The position numbers were made by a program, and so were the translations under genes. Of a stretch of 64,000 bases of DNA, positions 37,416 to 47,138 are shown in pieces. Source of the stretch: Bacteroidota bacterium (GTDB lineage: Bacteria > Bacteroidota > Bacteroidia > Flavobacteriales > Flavobacteriaceae); the NCBI GenBank assembly GCA_020161455.1, contig JAIUNZ010000009.1:1-64000 (forward strand). Reading direction: 5' to 3'. The notes under the pieces were generated by a model. That model was given only the letters and a program-made list of their open reading frames with translations. It was not told the DNA's origin and did not search any database. How positions within the stretch are numbered: the stretch's first letter is position 1; every line of letters starts with the position of its first letter.

Positions 37416-37852
37416 ACTTAAACATTCCAAACTGGTTAATTATCACAAGTGGTATTGGTCAAATTTTTACAGCTTTAATATATCCTTACATTCGTCATCA
37501 AGTTTTTGATTGGTATAACGATGTAAAACAATTAAAACCTTTAAATCAAGAAATCGCAAAAACTTATGGAAGATATATTCAAGGATTAAACTTCTCTTTT
37601 GGATTAATAGCAATTCTTTTACCAAATGATTTGAAAAATCAATCTCAATTAGCCATTGCATTAACTGGATTAATTGCAGCTTATTGGGTTGGAAAAGTTG
37701 CTACACAAATTGCCTATTATCCAATGTATGATATTCCGAAAAGATCACTTTTTAAGGTAGGAAGCTATTTTATGAATAGTTTGTTTGTCCTTTTTGCAAT
37801 TGTTAATACTTTACTTTTCATCTATAACTTAATTGGCTATTATAAATTTTAA
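37412..37852 (+). CDS. Small membrane protein, unrecognised
   Basis: 146 residues with about four hydrophobic helices (residues 6-25, 60-75, 79-100, 115-140) and a polar loop QVFDWYNDVKQLKP. No signal or known motif seen. It overlaps the DUF2071 gene by four bases and is followed four bases later by a broken gene. Conserved spacing implies that it works with its neighbours. Confidence 0.7.
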   Translation: MNLNIPNWLIITSGIGQIFTALIYPYIRHQVFDWYNDVKQLKPLNQEIAKTYGRYIQGLNFSFGLIAILLPNDLKNQSQLAIALTGLIAAYWVGKVATQIAYYPMYDIPKRSLFKVGSYFMNSLFVLFAIVNTLLFIYNLIGYYKF

Positions 37853-37856
37853 TTTT

Positions 37857-38225
37857 ATGAATTGGAGTTATTTATTTAAGCATTGGACTTTCAGAATACT
37901 ACTTTCACCATTTGTGTATGATCTAATTCAATATTTTGTTTTAAAATCTAATGGTGTTTAAGGATTTGGTGTAATTTATCCAATAGTAATTATTTTTAGC
38001 TTAATTTTTTCTTCTCCTACCCATGTTGTTTATGCTTTCTTATTTTATTTTCTAAAGAAGAAGAAAATCAATTTAGTTTTATCAAAAATAATACTCATTA
38101 CATTCTATGCTTTAGGAGTGATTGCTTCTTTTTTAATAATATATGAATCAGATGAATAAGAGTTGACTATTCCATATGTGATAACTTCTATAATTTCAGG
38201 TTTGTACTTTAAATTAAAAAAATGA
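37857..38225 (+). pseudogene. Broken small membrane-protein gene with two in-frame TAA codons
   Basis: Read from the ATG at 37857, one frame of 123 codons runs to a TGA at 38223-38225 that overlaps the start of the SRPBCC gene (ATGA). It is interrupted by TAA at codon 35 (37959-37961) and codon 101 (38157-38159). The segments join naturally: MNWSYLFKHWTFRILLSPF, then hydrophobic segments (GVIYPIVIIFSLIFSS; LSKIILITFYALGVIASFL), then ELTIPYVITSIISG. No frameshift is seen. Two nonsense mutations in an intact frame with operon-type overlap indicate recent decay; sequencing error is possible. Original function unknown. Confidence 0.8.
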
Positions 38226-38674
38226 CCAAAATCCATCTAATCACAAAAATAAATGCTCCTATAAATCAAGTCTTCGATTTAGCGCGAAACATTGATGTTC
38301 ATCAACAATCTACGGCGAGTTCATATGAAAAGGCAATTGATGGCATTACTTCGGGATTAATTAATCTAAATGAAACCGTTACATGGCGTGGGAAACATTT
38401 TGGAATTTATTTAAAACATAAAAGTTTAATTTCTGAAATGGAATTTCCAACTTATTTTGTTGATGAAATGTTAGAAGGTCATTTTAAAAGTTTTAGACAT
38501 GAACATAACTTCGTTGAAAAAAATGAAAAAACAGTGATGATTGATACCATAGAATATCAAACTCCTTTTGGAATGTTAGGCAGAATTTTTGACCAATTAG
38601 TATTAAAAAATCATTTGACTCAATTTATAACAGAACGAAACAAATTCATTAAAAAATTAGCTGAAAGTCACTAA
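38222..38674 (+). CDS. SRPBCC family protein
   Basis: 150 residues with the START/Bet v 1-like pattern: N-terminal strand MTKIHLITKINAPINQVFDLARNID, a helix, curved beta-sheet strands and a long C-terminal helix (FITERNKFIKKLAES). Such proteins bind hydrophobic ligands; the ligand is unknown. Last gene of the GbsR-led operon. Its end overlaps the convergent UbiA-like gene by 18 bases. Confidence 0.8.
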   Translation: MTKIHLITKINAPINQVFDLARNIDVHQQSTASSYEKAIDGITSGLINLNETVTWRGKHFGIYLKHKSLISEMEFPTYFVDEMLEGHFKSFRHEHNFVEKNEKTVMIDTIEYQTPFGMLGRIFDQLVLKNHLTQFITERNKFIKKLAESH

Positions 38675-39472
38675 CAAAACCCACCAAAAAATCGGAATGC
38701 TTTCTACCCAAAAGCTAGAATAGTATTTCGATTTTTTTTCGTTAGCAAATAACAGAAAAAGCGACGTTGTTATAGCAATTCCAAGTTTTAATAAAAGAAT
38801 TTCTTGCTTGAAATTTGAATCAAAAAATTCAAGTAAAACAAATACAATCATCAATAAAACTCCAATTATTTTGGTGTTTTTTACTCCTATTTTTTGGGGT
38901 ACTGTTTGCAAATGCGGATCGTCCTGACGTAAATCGATGATTTCGAAAATTAAAACTAAAACAAAGACAAAAACGAATCGCTGCACTGCAACCAGAAAAA
39001 CATAATTATCAATCGGAATTTTAGCATTGATTATGGGCAAAACTAGCGTAACTCCAACCCAACAGAGCGTAACGATATAGATTTTTATTCCTGCCCAATT
39101 CCGAGCATTTCTTTTATTAGGAAAGAAAGGCAACGTATATAACAGTGTCAAAATCAGGAAAACCAATCCAAGTATTTTGGTTATCGTTTCTAGTTTCAAG
39201 AAAAAAAACATTGTTGCTACTAAAGAAATAAAACTCAAGAATGCTATTACTTTCAAGCTCAAACTCATGTTTACTTTTTGAGTTCGGGCTAAGGCATCAT
39301 ATTTCACAAAATTGTAACCTACAATAGTTCCAAAGAAAGCAAAATAAGCACAGCTTTCAATGTTGATTATTCGAAACAAAAAACCAGTCATGTGCACTAA
39401 TGCAAAAACTGAAAAAGCAACATGAAGACTGCTTTTAATATAAAAATCAAGTATTTTTTTAAAAAAATTCAT
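38657..39472 (-). CDS. UbiA-like polytopic membrane protein
   Basis: 271 residues, eight to nine hydrophobic helices. The second Asp-rich motif FEIIDLRQDDPHLQT resembles that of UbiA prenyltransferases. The first motif, usually NDxxDxxxD, is reduced to NFVKYDALA. It may be a diverged prenyltransferase or a non-enzymatic relative; substrates are unknown. Convergent with the SRPBCC gene. Confidence 0.6.
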   Translation of the reverse strand: MNFFKKILDFYIKSSLHVAFSVFALVHMTGFLFRIINIESCAYFAFFGTIVGYNFVKYDALARTQKVNMSLSLKVIAFLSFISLVATMFFFLKLETITKILGLVFLILTLLYTLPFFPNKRNARNWAGIKIYIVTLCWVGVTLVLPIINAKIPIDNYVFLVAVQRFVFVFVLVLIFEIIDLRQDDPHLQTVPQKIGVKNTKIIGVLLMIVFVLLEFFDSNFKQEILLLKLGIAITTSLFLLFANEKKSKYYSSFWVESIPIFWWVLLVTFS

Positions 39473-39500
39473 AAAAAAAGGAGTTTGACTAGCAAACTCC
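39473..39500 (-). terminator. Terminator of the first CotH-type gene
   Basis: GGAGTTTG (39480-39487) and CAAACTCC (39493-39500) with a 5-base loop; on the minus strand seven T follow. It ends exactly at the start codon of the UbiA-like gene. Confidence 0.85.
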
Positions 39501-39507
39501 CTTTAAA

Positions 39508-42500
39508 TTATTTTTTAACAATTTTAATAATTTGATATGCTTTTTCGGAAGTTAGCTTTAACAAATATACGCTTGATGGTAATTGATTCACTACTATTTT
39601 TGAATTTTGTAACATTCCTTTTTGAATTTCCTTTCCTTCCAAACTATAAATTTCAAATTTAACTTCGTTAAAAGCGTGAATAATATTAATCTCATCCAAA
39701 AATGGATTTGGATAAACTTTAAAATCAAGCTTGATATTATCATCAATTCCTAATTCTTCTTCAATTTCAATTGATAAAATAAAAGACACACTTCCGCCTG
39801 AATTGGTTGCCGTTACTTCATAATTGGTTGCCGTTTGTAGAACTGTTGGCGTTCCCGAGATGATTCCCGTGGTGGTGCTAAATGTTAGTCCATTTGGTAC
39901 TGCTGGACTGATAGCAAAACTTAGGTTTTCGCCTGTTACCGTTGGGGTTAAATTCGTGATGGCTTGGTTGATGGTAAACACATTTGGTGTCGTATAACTC
40001 AATGCATTTGGTGTGGCATCGATTACTTTTATCGATACTGTGAAACTTGTGCTTCCGCCTGAATTGGTTGCCGTTACTTCATAATTGGTTGCCGTTTGTA
40101 GAACTGTTGGCGTTCCCGAGATGATTCCCGTGGTGGTGCTAAATGTTAGTCCATTTGGTACTGCTGGACTGATAGCAAAACTTAGGTTTTCGCCTGTTAC
40201 CGTTGGGGTTAAATTCGTGATGGCTTGGTTGATGGTAAACACATTTGGTGTCGTATAACTCAATGCATTTGGTGTGGCATCGATTACTTTTATCGATACT
40301 GTAAAACTTGTGCTTCCGCCTGAATTGGTTGCCGTTACTTCATAATTGGTTGCCGTTTGTAGAACTGTTGGCGTTCCCGAGATGATTCCCGTGGTGGTGC
40401 TAAATGTTAGTCCATTTGGTACTGCTGGACTGATAGCAAAACTATCTGCTGAAGCAGTTAGATTAGGAATTAAATCCGAAATTGGAGTGTCTATTGTATA
40501 AACGTTTGGTGTAACATAGGTCAAAGGAATTTGAACTCCTTTTAATGAAAAATTATTAAAAACAACTTCATCTCCGTTGTCAACAGTCATGTTTGAGCCG
40601 GTAAACCTTAAACGTATTTTAAAATTTGCATTATTATTTACGGCAATTATTGAAGAAAAATCAACTTCAAACAATTCGAAAGTAGATGACAATGGTAACG
40701 AACTTGATGCTAAACCTGTTGTAATCCATGTTGGAGTTCCTGCAGTTATTGAATAATCAATAATAATAGCATCAGCTGCATTATCATTTTTAGCTGCAAA
40801 TCCAAATTTAATATCCTTATAGTCTTTTGTTGAGAGATTAAATTGTATTGTATTCTCTAAACCATTGTCTTGAAATGGTTGTCTTATTTGAATTCCTCGC
40901 ATTCCTGCCGAAGCAAAAGGAATATTATTGTTAGCCTCTGGAATGTAATTAATGTTTGTTGGACTATTTTTTCGTTCCATGGATGCTTTTCTCCAATTTG
41001 GATTACCGTTTACAAATGGATAACCTGTCAAGCATGATTGATATTCTAAAACACCTTCTACTGGAATTTCAAAAGTTGAATTTAAACTCGTTAATGGAGT
41101 ATCGTTTGGAATAGCTCCATCAAACAACCAAAAATAAATTGGCTCTTGCGTTTCCACTGCAAAACCTTCTGGAATAAAAACGGCAGTAATCGAAAAACTT
41201 TGATTTGTCGTTATTGTAATTTCTTCGTTGGTGCTTGTCGAAAATCCTTCCCAATGACTAAATAAATATCCTGGTCTAGCATTGGCTTTTAATTTAATTG
41301 GAATATCCGCAAAATAAATTCCCGTCCAAGGATATGGGTTACCAATAATTCCTGTAGTTCCATCTTGAATATTAATTGTGCTTATTTTAATATAGCCGTG
41401 GTCATAATTTGAAACATTCAAATTTGCATTAATATTATTTGTAATTCCAAATTTAGAACGAATATGATTTCTTTGATATGCAGGTCTGTCTTCAGCAAAT
41501 TCTCTTTCCTCCTCAAGATGGTACTGCCAATCACCATTGTCAACTGGTGCTTTCCATCTAAAATATTGATCATTCATTTCAGGTGCAATTATCGCTGAAA
41601 TCTCATCAATTTTTGCAATAATTCTAGAAGAGAGGAAGTTAGTATTCATCAAATCGGCAAAACGATTAATAAAGTCATTTTTAAAAGTTGTATTGGCTAA
41701 TAATTTTCTTAAAATTAAGGTTGACCAGGCTGGATTTGGGCCAACATCAACAGTTGATGTTGCATTATGTAACGAATTATAACTTGCATCATCTAATGTA
41801 CTATCATTATCGTGAAGTGCCCATCGCCATCTTCCATCATGACCATAAGGTGCATTTGGTTCGTATTGTGCCGTTCTTTTTCTCCAATAAATAATATTAT
41901 TTCCTGGCCAGTCTGTATTTTGAGTAAAGATATTTGTGATAAAATAATCTATGAAATTATCGGTATCCATTCTCGTTTGAATGTATGTATAATTTGCTTC
42001 ATTTGTAAAACTATTGTTTTGAATATATGCATACATATTATTGTAATCAACAGCATCACCTTCTTGAATTGCTCCTTGATTTTCTAATAAATCAACATTG
42101 TCAATATTATAAACTTGTTTGAAATAATTATCATCATATTTCTCTCTCATATTGAGTAATCCCCAATATTCTCCATTCATAAAAACTACCATTGGTTGAA
42201 AAGATTCTGTTTCCATTTTTAAATCCTTCACCAATTGATGATTTAAAGCGTCTCTAAACATAGTGTTGTAAAAATCACTTCCGCCACTTTTCGCGCTTAA
42301 TCTCTCATAACTTGTATAGGGTTCGTCGGCAAAAAAATTATAAGACAAATTGCCATCACCATATTCGGAATGAGCATAAATATTCCATGATTTACTTGGG
42401 TATAATCTTGAATAAGCACCTCTAATTCGTATCCCTACATCTTGATTAATTTTTTCAAGACCATTTACAAAATAATGCATGTTGGCTTTTCGTTCATTGG

Positions 42501-43611
42501 CAGCACCACGTCTTTCAAAATTTCCAATTTCGCGATCGGGAATTTCTGTTGGATTGGCAGTTCTCCAATTGTCAAAATCTATACCTGCAACAGCTATTCC
42601 ATCTTCATAATCATATAACTCATTTTCATTAAAACTAAATGATAGAACTGGAAGTGTATATTTACTTGATCCTGCTGGAGTAATAAAGTAATTTTTTGAT
42701 ATAACTTCGCTTGAAACTGCACCTGGTTTTACAACTTTTGCTCTAACAATAGTTCCTTTATAAATTGGTCCATTTGGAAAATAGGGTGGTGTAAAATCAT
42801 AGGTTGTAGAAATGGCTGAAATTTTATTTGGCTGAGAAGACCTGTCATTAATTGGTATAGATGCCGAATATTGAAACGATTGAAAGGTATTGAACAGAAA
42901 AGTACCAAAAGCTTGTCCTGGTATTTTTGGGTATTGATTTTTGTAATTATAGGTTGTGCCGCTTAAATTATTTTCGTCAGGTTCTGAACCGTCAAGTGTA
43001 TAAATAATTGTTGCCCCAGGCTCATTAGTGGTTATATTTAGATTAAAACCTGCTGTATAAAAACCTGAATTTTGAGAAAAAACTGGTGGATCTAAAGTTG
43101 CAATTGGTGTTCCATTAACATTCAAGGCATTTGGCGTTGGAGTTTGAATAAGCACAAAACCGCCTGTTCCGTTTGGCAATCTACCCAAAGATTCATCGGC
43201 TTGCATTGCAGTTGCTGGTGCAGTATCAACTATTACACTTGAAGCATTCGTTAAAGTAATTGTTTCACCACTTGAACTTATTTTAAAATTTGTGTGTAAT
43301 GGATTGGCAGGATTAGTTCGATTTTTATCCGATGCCCAAACGAGCATATACCCACCTGGATTTATGGTAACATTTGGAAACACCCATTTGAACAGATTGG
43401 TTGAATCATCTGTTATTCCATATCCTGATAAATTTATAGCACTTGCACTATTATTGTATAATTCAATCCAATCTTGATATGAATTATCTTCATCCGCAAT
43501 AGTTGTACTATTTGAAGCGACTACTTCATTAATGACTAATGCCTGTGAGAATGTGTTTTCTTGAAAAAAAACAGTGAAAAAAATTACAAAAAAAAGTATT
43601 TTTTTAATCAT
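39508..43611 (-). CDS. CotH kinase family T9SS type A secreted protein
   Basis: 1367 residues. Signal peptide about 1-22. A lamin-tail-like domain follows (about 24-130, LVINEVVASNSTTIADEDNS), then a chitobiase-like C-terminal domain, a CotH kinase domain (about 390-650, with RWRWALHDNDSTLDD), a beta domain, three Ig-like He_PIG repeats of 87 residues (about 1040-1280) and a type A sorting tail (KVYPNPFLDEINIIH to IIKIVKK). CotH proteins are atypical kinases first known from spores. In Bacteroidota such proteins are secreted and their targets are unknown. Paralogous to the next gene upstream. Confidence 0.88.
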   Translation of the reverse strand: MIKKILFFVIFFTVFFQENTFSQALVINEVVASNSTTIADEDNSYQDWIELYNNSASAINLSGYGITDDSTNLFKWVFPNVTINPGGYMLVWASDKNRTNPANPLHTNFKISSSGETITLTNASSVIVDTAPATAMQADESLGRLPNGTGGFVLIQTPTPNALNVNGTPIATLDPPVFSQNSGFYTAGFNLNITTNEPGATIIYTLDGSEPDENNLSGTTYNYKNQYPKIPGQAFGTFLFNTFQSFQYSASIPINDRSSQPNKISAISTTYDFTPPYFPNGPIYKGTIVRAKVVKPGAVSSEVISKNYFITPAGSSKYTLPVLSFSFNENELYDYEDGIAVAGIDFDNWRTANPTEIPDREIGNFERRGAANERKANMHYFVNGLEKINQDVGIRIRGAYSRLYPSKSWNIYAHSEYGDGNLSYNFFADEPYTSYERLSAKSGGSDFYNTMFRDALNHQLVKDLKMETESFQPMVVFMNGEYWGLLNMREKYDDNYFKQVYNIDNVDLLENQGAIQEGDAVDYNNMYAYIQNNSFTNEANYTYIQTRMDTDNFIDYFITNIFTQNTDWPGNNIIYWRKRTAQYEPNAPYGHDGRWRWALHDNDSTLDDASYNSLHNATSTVDVGPNPAWSTLILRKLLANTTFKNDFINRFADLMNTNFLSSRIIAKIDEISAIIAPEMNDQYFRWKAPVDNGDWQYHLEEEREFAEDRPAYQRNHIRSKFGITNNINANLNVSNYDHGYIKISTINIQDGTTGIIGNPYPWTGIYFADIPIKLKANARPGYLFSHWEGFSTSTNEEITITTNQSFSITAVFIPEGFAVETQEPIYFWLFDGAIPNDTPLTSLNSTFEIPVEGVLEYQSCLTGYPFVNGNPNWRKASMERKNSPTNINYIPEANNNIPFASAGMRGIQIRQPFQDNGLENTIQFNLSTKDYKDIKFGFAAKNDNAADAIIIDYSITAGTPTWITTGLASSSLPLSSTFELFEVDFSSIIAVNNNANFKIRLRFTGSNMTVDNGDEVVFNNFSLKGVQIPLTYVTPNVYTIDTPISDLIPNLTASADSFAISPAVPNGLTFSTTTGIISGTPTVLQTATNYEVTATNSGGSTSFTVSIKVIDATPNALSYTTPNVFTINQAITNLTPTVTGENLSFAISPAVPNGLTFSTTTGIISGTPTVLQTATNYEVTATNSGGSTSFTVSIKVIDATPNALSYTTPNVFTINQAITNLTPTVTGENLSFAISPAVPNGLTFSTTTGIISGTPTVLQTATNYEVTATNSGGSVSFILSIEIEEELGIDDNIKLDFKVYPNPFLDEINIIHAFNEVKFEIYSLEGKEIQKGMLQNSKIVVNQLPSSVYLLKLTSEKAYQIIKIVKK
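39791..40445. repeat. 261-bp tandem repeats inside the CotH-type gene
   Basis: Copies begin at 39791, 40052 and 40313 (the third partial, to about 40445). The compared stretches are almost identical; one difference I could see is G versus A in the GTGAAACTTG/GTAAAACTTG tract. Each copy encodes an 87-residue He_PIG-type domain, in frame. This fits recent duplication or gene conversion and allows length variation. Confidence 0.92.
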
Positions 43612-43643
43612 AAAAAAGGAAGTTATAAATTCTAAATTTCACT

Positions 43644-43651
43644 CAAAATTA
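43644..43651 (-). promoter_or_regulatory. Possible -7 promoter box for the first CotH-type gene
   Basis: TAATTTTG on the minus strand fits TAnnTTTG, 32 bases before the start at 43611. No -33 TTG at the usual distance; a TCGA-bounded inverted repeat lies about 30 bases further upstream. Confidence 0.4.
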
Positions 43652-43763
43652 ACTTGATTTTTTTCTAATAAAGCATATTATCGACAACTTTCCAATAACA
43701 TCGATTAAATGAAAAAAAAAGCCAATTAGACCTCTTCTTCAAATATTTAAAAAATTTTGATTA

Positions 43764-46700
43764 TTAATTTTTAATAAACTTTTTAGTTTCTGTTTTACCA
43801 TCTGCCGAAAGTTGCAGTAAATAAATTCCATGTTGAATAGAACTCACATTAATTTGTGGGTTATCTAATTTTCCGCTTTGAATTAATTTTCCATCGATTG
43901 AAAATATTGCATAATTCACATCTTGATAACTGTAAACTAAATTCAAAACACCAGTAGTTGGATTAGGATACATGACGAATTCTAATTTACTATCTGCTTC
44001 AACAACGCTCAAGTTGTCTTGTTTCCCTTTAATACTAATGTTGTTAAAGGTAACTCTGTTTCCTAAATCTTCTGTTAAATTTGTTCCTGAAAATCGAATT
44101 CTAAATTTAAAATTTGGATTGTTATTAACCGCAGTAATAGATGAAAAATCAATATTAAACAGCTGAAAACTGCTCGTTAAAGGCAGACTAGATGCTGCTA
44201 AACCTGTAGTTATCCATGTACCAGAACCAGCAGCAATCGAATAATCAACAACTAATCCATCAGCCGCTAATTCATTAACTGCTGCAAAGGATACTTTAAT
44301 ATCATGATAACCTGCTGTTGAACTTGAAAAAATCAACTTATTTTCTTGGCCGTTATTTTGGAAAGGTTGTTTTACTTGAATTCCTCTCATATTGGAAGCT
44401 GCAAAAGTTAGGTTGTTATTCACCTCAGGGATATAGTTCACATCCGTTGGATTGTTTCTTCTTTCCATGGAAGCTTTTCTCCAGTTTGCATTGGAAGCAT
44501 CAAAAGGGTACCCAGAAAGACACGATTGATAGTTTAAAACTCCTTGTGGAAGAACATTAACATTATAAGTTGTATTCACACTGGATAAAGGAGTGTTATT
44601 TTCTAAAGAACTATCAAATACCCAGTAATAAATTGGCACTTCTTCTCCACCACTTCCTGCAGGAACAAAATGAGCTGTTACTGAAAAATCAGCTGCTGTT
44701 GTAAGCGTAATTTCTGCTGATGTACTGGTAGAAGCACCTGACCAATGACTAAACACAAATCCTGGTAATGCAATTGCTTTCATAGTAACAGGAATGTTTT
44801 TAAAATAAATTCCGGTCCAAGGATAAGGATTGGCAGCAACACCTGGTGTAGAACTGTTTATTTCTACCGTATTCATTTTTATAAATCCATGTGCTACATC
44901 ATCTACATTTAAAGTAGCATTAATATCTCCACTAATTCCAAATTTACCTCTAATATGTGCTCTTTGGTTATTTGGTCTAGTGTTGGCAAAATCTCGTATG
45001 GATTGAATACTGTAATCATTCCATGTTTCTACATCATAAAATGGTTTCCATCTTGCTTGATGCTCTGCTATTTCAGGGTTAATTTTGTTTTTGAAGATAT
45101 CAATCATAGCATTGACTCTTGATGGCAAAAAATAAGTGTTTAACAAATCTGCAAAACGATTGATAAAGTTTAATTTAAATTCGTTGTTTTCTAATAGTCT
45201 TCTTAAGATTAAAGTGGACCATTCTGGATTTGGGTAATCTGGTCCACCAGTTGCTGTGGCAAACGCCAATGTATTATGATTACTTCCTTCAGGATATTCT
45301 CCCAAGGTATCATCCATATCGTTTATCCCGGTTCTCCATCTACCATCTTGACCAAAGGGAGCATTTGGCTCATAAGCTGCTGTTTTTTTTCTCCAAAATA
45401 TTGTATTCCAACCTGGCCAATCTGTACTTTGAGCATAAATATTAGAAATATAATAATCTCTCATATTTTCTGGATCTAATTGCGTTTTAATGTAATTGTA
45501 ATTAGCTGTATTTAACAAAGAATTATTCTGTAAATAGGTTTCCATCGCTGCATAATGATTTCCATCACCTTCTACTGGTGTTAAATCATTTTTTAAATAA
45601 TCTAACTCTCCATCGGCTATATTGTATTTTTGATTGAAGAACTGCTTGTCATATCGTTCTCTCATATTTAAAATTCCCCAATATTCTCCATTTAAAAATA
45701 CAATTGTTGGTTGGTAAGATTTCGTTTCTGTATTTAATTTTTCAACCAAAGTGTGAAACAAACCATCTCTAAACATAGTGCTTCTAAAATCTTGACCAGA
45801 ATTTCTAAGTAGTAACCTTTTATAACTATTATAATTTTCATTGGCAAAGAATGGGTAACTCATTTTATCGTTACCATATTCCGAACGCGCTATAAGACGC
45901 AAGGCTTTACTTTGAAAATTTCTAGAATTTCCTCCATTAACTTCTATTCCTATATCTTGATTTAATACTTCTTGTCCTCCAACAAAATAACTTAAATGTC
46001 CTTTCTGTTCTTCATTATCGCTAATTCTATAGTAATTTGCATTTTCTTCGTTTTCATTTACACTGCTAAAATCAGCATCAACTGTTGGGTTTGCAGCTCT
46101 CCAATCATCAAAATCTTTTCCAGCTACAAAAATTCCATCATTATATTCAAAGAATTTTGATTCAGTAATACTCAAAGAAACAACGGGTAATGTATATCTA
46201 GCACTACCTTGAGGTGTTACAAAATAAGTTTTTGTTATAATTGGACTTGGTATAGCACCATTTTTAAAGGCTCTAACTTTCAAGACGGTTCCTTTAAAAA
46301 CATTGAAAGTTGGAATATAACTAGGTACATTTTGAAAAGTAGATGACATTTTTGCTAAATCATTTGCTATGCTCGACCTATCAACTATTGTTAAAGGACT
46401 TGAATATGTAAATGATTTATAACTATTTTGAAGTTGTGCTCCAGCAGTCTGTCCTGCTAATTCGATATACTTATTTTTATAATTATAATTAGTCCCTGCA
46501 AGGTTTGTCAAAACAGGATCTGAACCATCTAATGTGTAAACAATCGTCACATTTGGATCGGGGTAAGTTATTGTTACTGGAAAAGATGAAGTAAAAAACC
46601 CACTAGGAACATTTATTGATGGCGCATTTAAAACTTGACTAAATCCAGGAGTATTATTTGCTGCACCTGGAGTAGATTGTTGAAAATAAACTTTAGTTAT

Positions 46701-47138
46701 TGCACCATCAGTTTGTCTTCCATAGGAGATGTTTTCTGGTAAAATTACTGCTAGAAAACTATCTTGTAAAGTTCCATTTGGTCTATTAAAATAAATAACT
46801 TCACCCGTAGAGCTAATCTTAAAATTCGTGTGCAAATCATTATTAATGTCTGTTCTGTTTTTATCGGAACACCATATCAATAAATGATCCCCCGGTTCTA
46901 TCCAATATTCTGGAAAAACCCATTTCATTGGTAGAGTAGCATCATCAGAAAGTGCATATCCTTCTAAATTAATAGCGGTTGCTCCATTGTAATAAATCTC
47001 TATCCAATCGTTATAGTCACCGTCGTCATCGGCAATTACCGAAAGATTAGACGTCATTACTTCATTAAGAACCAATGTTTGACCGTAGGTTGCTACCATT
47101 CCAAAAAAGAATAGTAAAGTCAAGGTAATTTTTTTCAT
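43764..47138 (-). CDS. CotH kinase family T9SS type A secreted protein (paralogue)
   Basis: 1124 residues. Same order as its neighbour: signal peptide (about 1-19), lamin-tail-like domain (LVLNEVMTSNLSVIADDDGD), chitobiase-like domain, CotH kinase domain with GINDMDDTLGEYPE, a beta domain and a type A sorting tail (EFVMYPNPTTGVLNLVYS to KKFIKN). It lacks the He_PIG repeats, so the repeats were gained by, or lost from, one copy. Tandem position and collinear domains show gene duplication. Confidence 0.88.
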   Translation of the reverse strand: MKKITLTLLFFFGMVATYGQTLVLNEVMTSNLSVIADDDGDYNDWIEIYYNGATAINLEGYALSDDATLPMKWVFPEYWIEPGDHLLIWCSDKNRTDINNDLHTNFKISSTGEVIYFNRPNGTLQDSFLAVILPENISYGRQTDGAITKVYFQQSTPGAANNTPGFSQVLNAPSINVPSGFFTSSFPVTITYPDPNVTIVYTLDGSDPVLTNLAGTNYNYKNKYIELAGQTAGAQLQNSYKSFTYSSPLTIVDRSSIANDLAKMSSTFQNVPSYIPTFNVFKGTVLKVRAFKNGAIPSPIITKTYFVTPQGSARYTLPVVSLSITESKFFEYNDGIFVAGKDFDDWRAANPTVDADFSSVNENEENANYYRISDNEEQKGHLSYFVGGQEVLNQDIGIEVNGGNSRNFQSKALRLIARSEYGNDKMSYPFFANENYNSYKRLLLRNSGQDFRSTMFRDGLFHTLVEKLNTETKSYQPTIVFLNGEYWGILNMRERYDKQFFNQKYNIADGELDYLKNDLTPVEGDGNHYAAMETYLQNNSLLNTANYNYIKTQLDPENMRDYYISNIYAQSTDWPGWNTIFWRKKTAAYEPNAPFGQDGRWRTGINDMDDTLGEYPEGSNHNTLAFATATGGPDYPNPEWSTLILRRLLENNEFKLNFINRFADLLNTYFLPSRVNAMIDIFKNKINPEIAEHQARWKPFYDVETWNDYSIQSIRDFANTRPNNQRAHIRGKFGISGDINATLNVDDVAHGFIKMNTVEINSSTPGVAANPYPWTGIYFKNIPVTMKAIALPGFVFSHWSGASTSTSAEITLTTAADFSVTAHFVPAGSGGEEVPIYYWVFDSSLENNTPLSSVNTTYNVNVLPQGVLNYQSCLSGYPFDASNANWRKASMERRNNPTDVNYIPEVNNNLTFAASNMRGIQVKQPFQNNGQENKLIFSSSTAGYHDIKVSFAAVNELAADGLVVDYSIAAGSGTWITTGLAASSLPLTSSFQLFNIDFSSITAVNNNPNFKFRIRFSGTNLTEDLGNRVTFNNISIKGKQDNLSVVEADSKLEFVMYPNPTTGVLNLVYSYQDVNYAIFSIDGKLIQSGKLDNPQINVSSIQHGIYLLQLSADGKTETKKFIKN

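Noticed and set aside
43700-43740. Terminator after the second CotH-type gene
   Set aside because: A T-run exists on the minus strand, but I could not find a proper stem before it.
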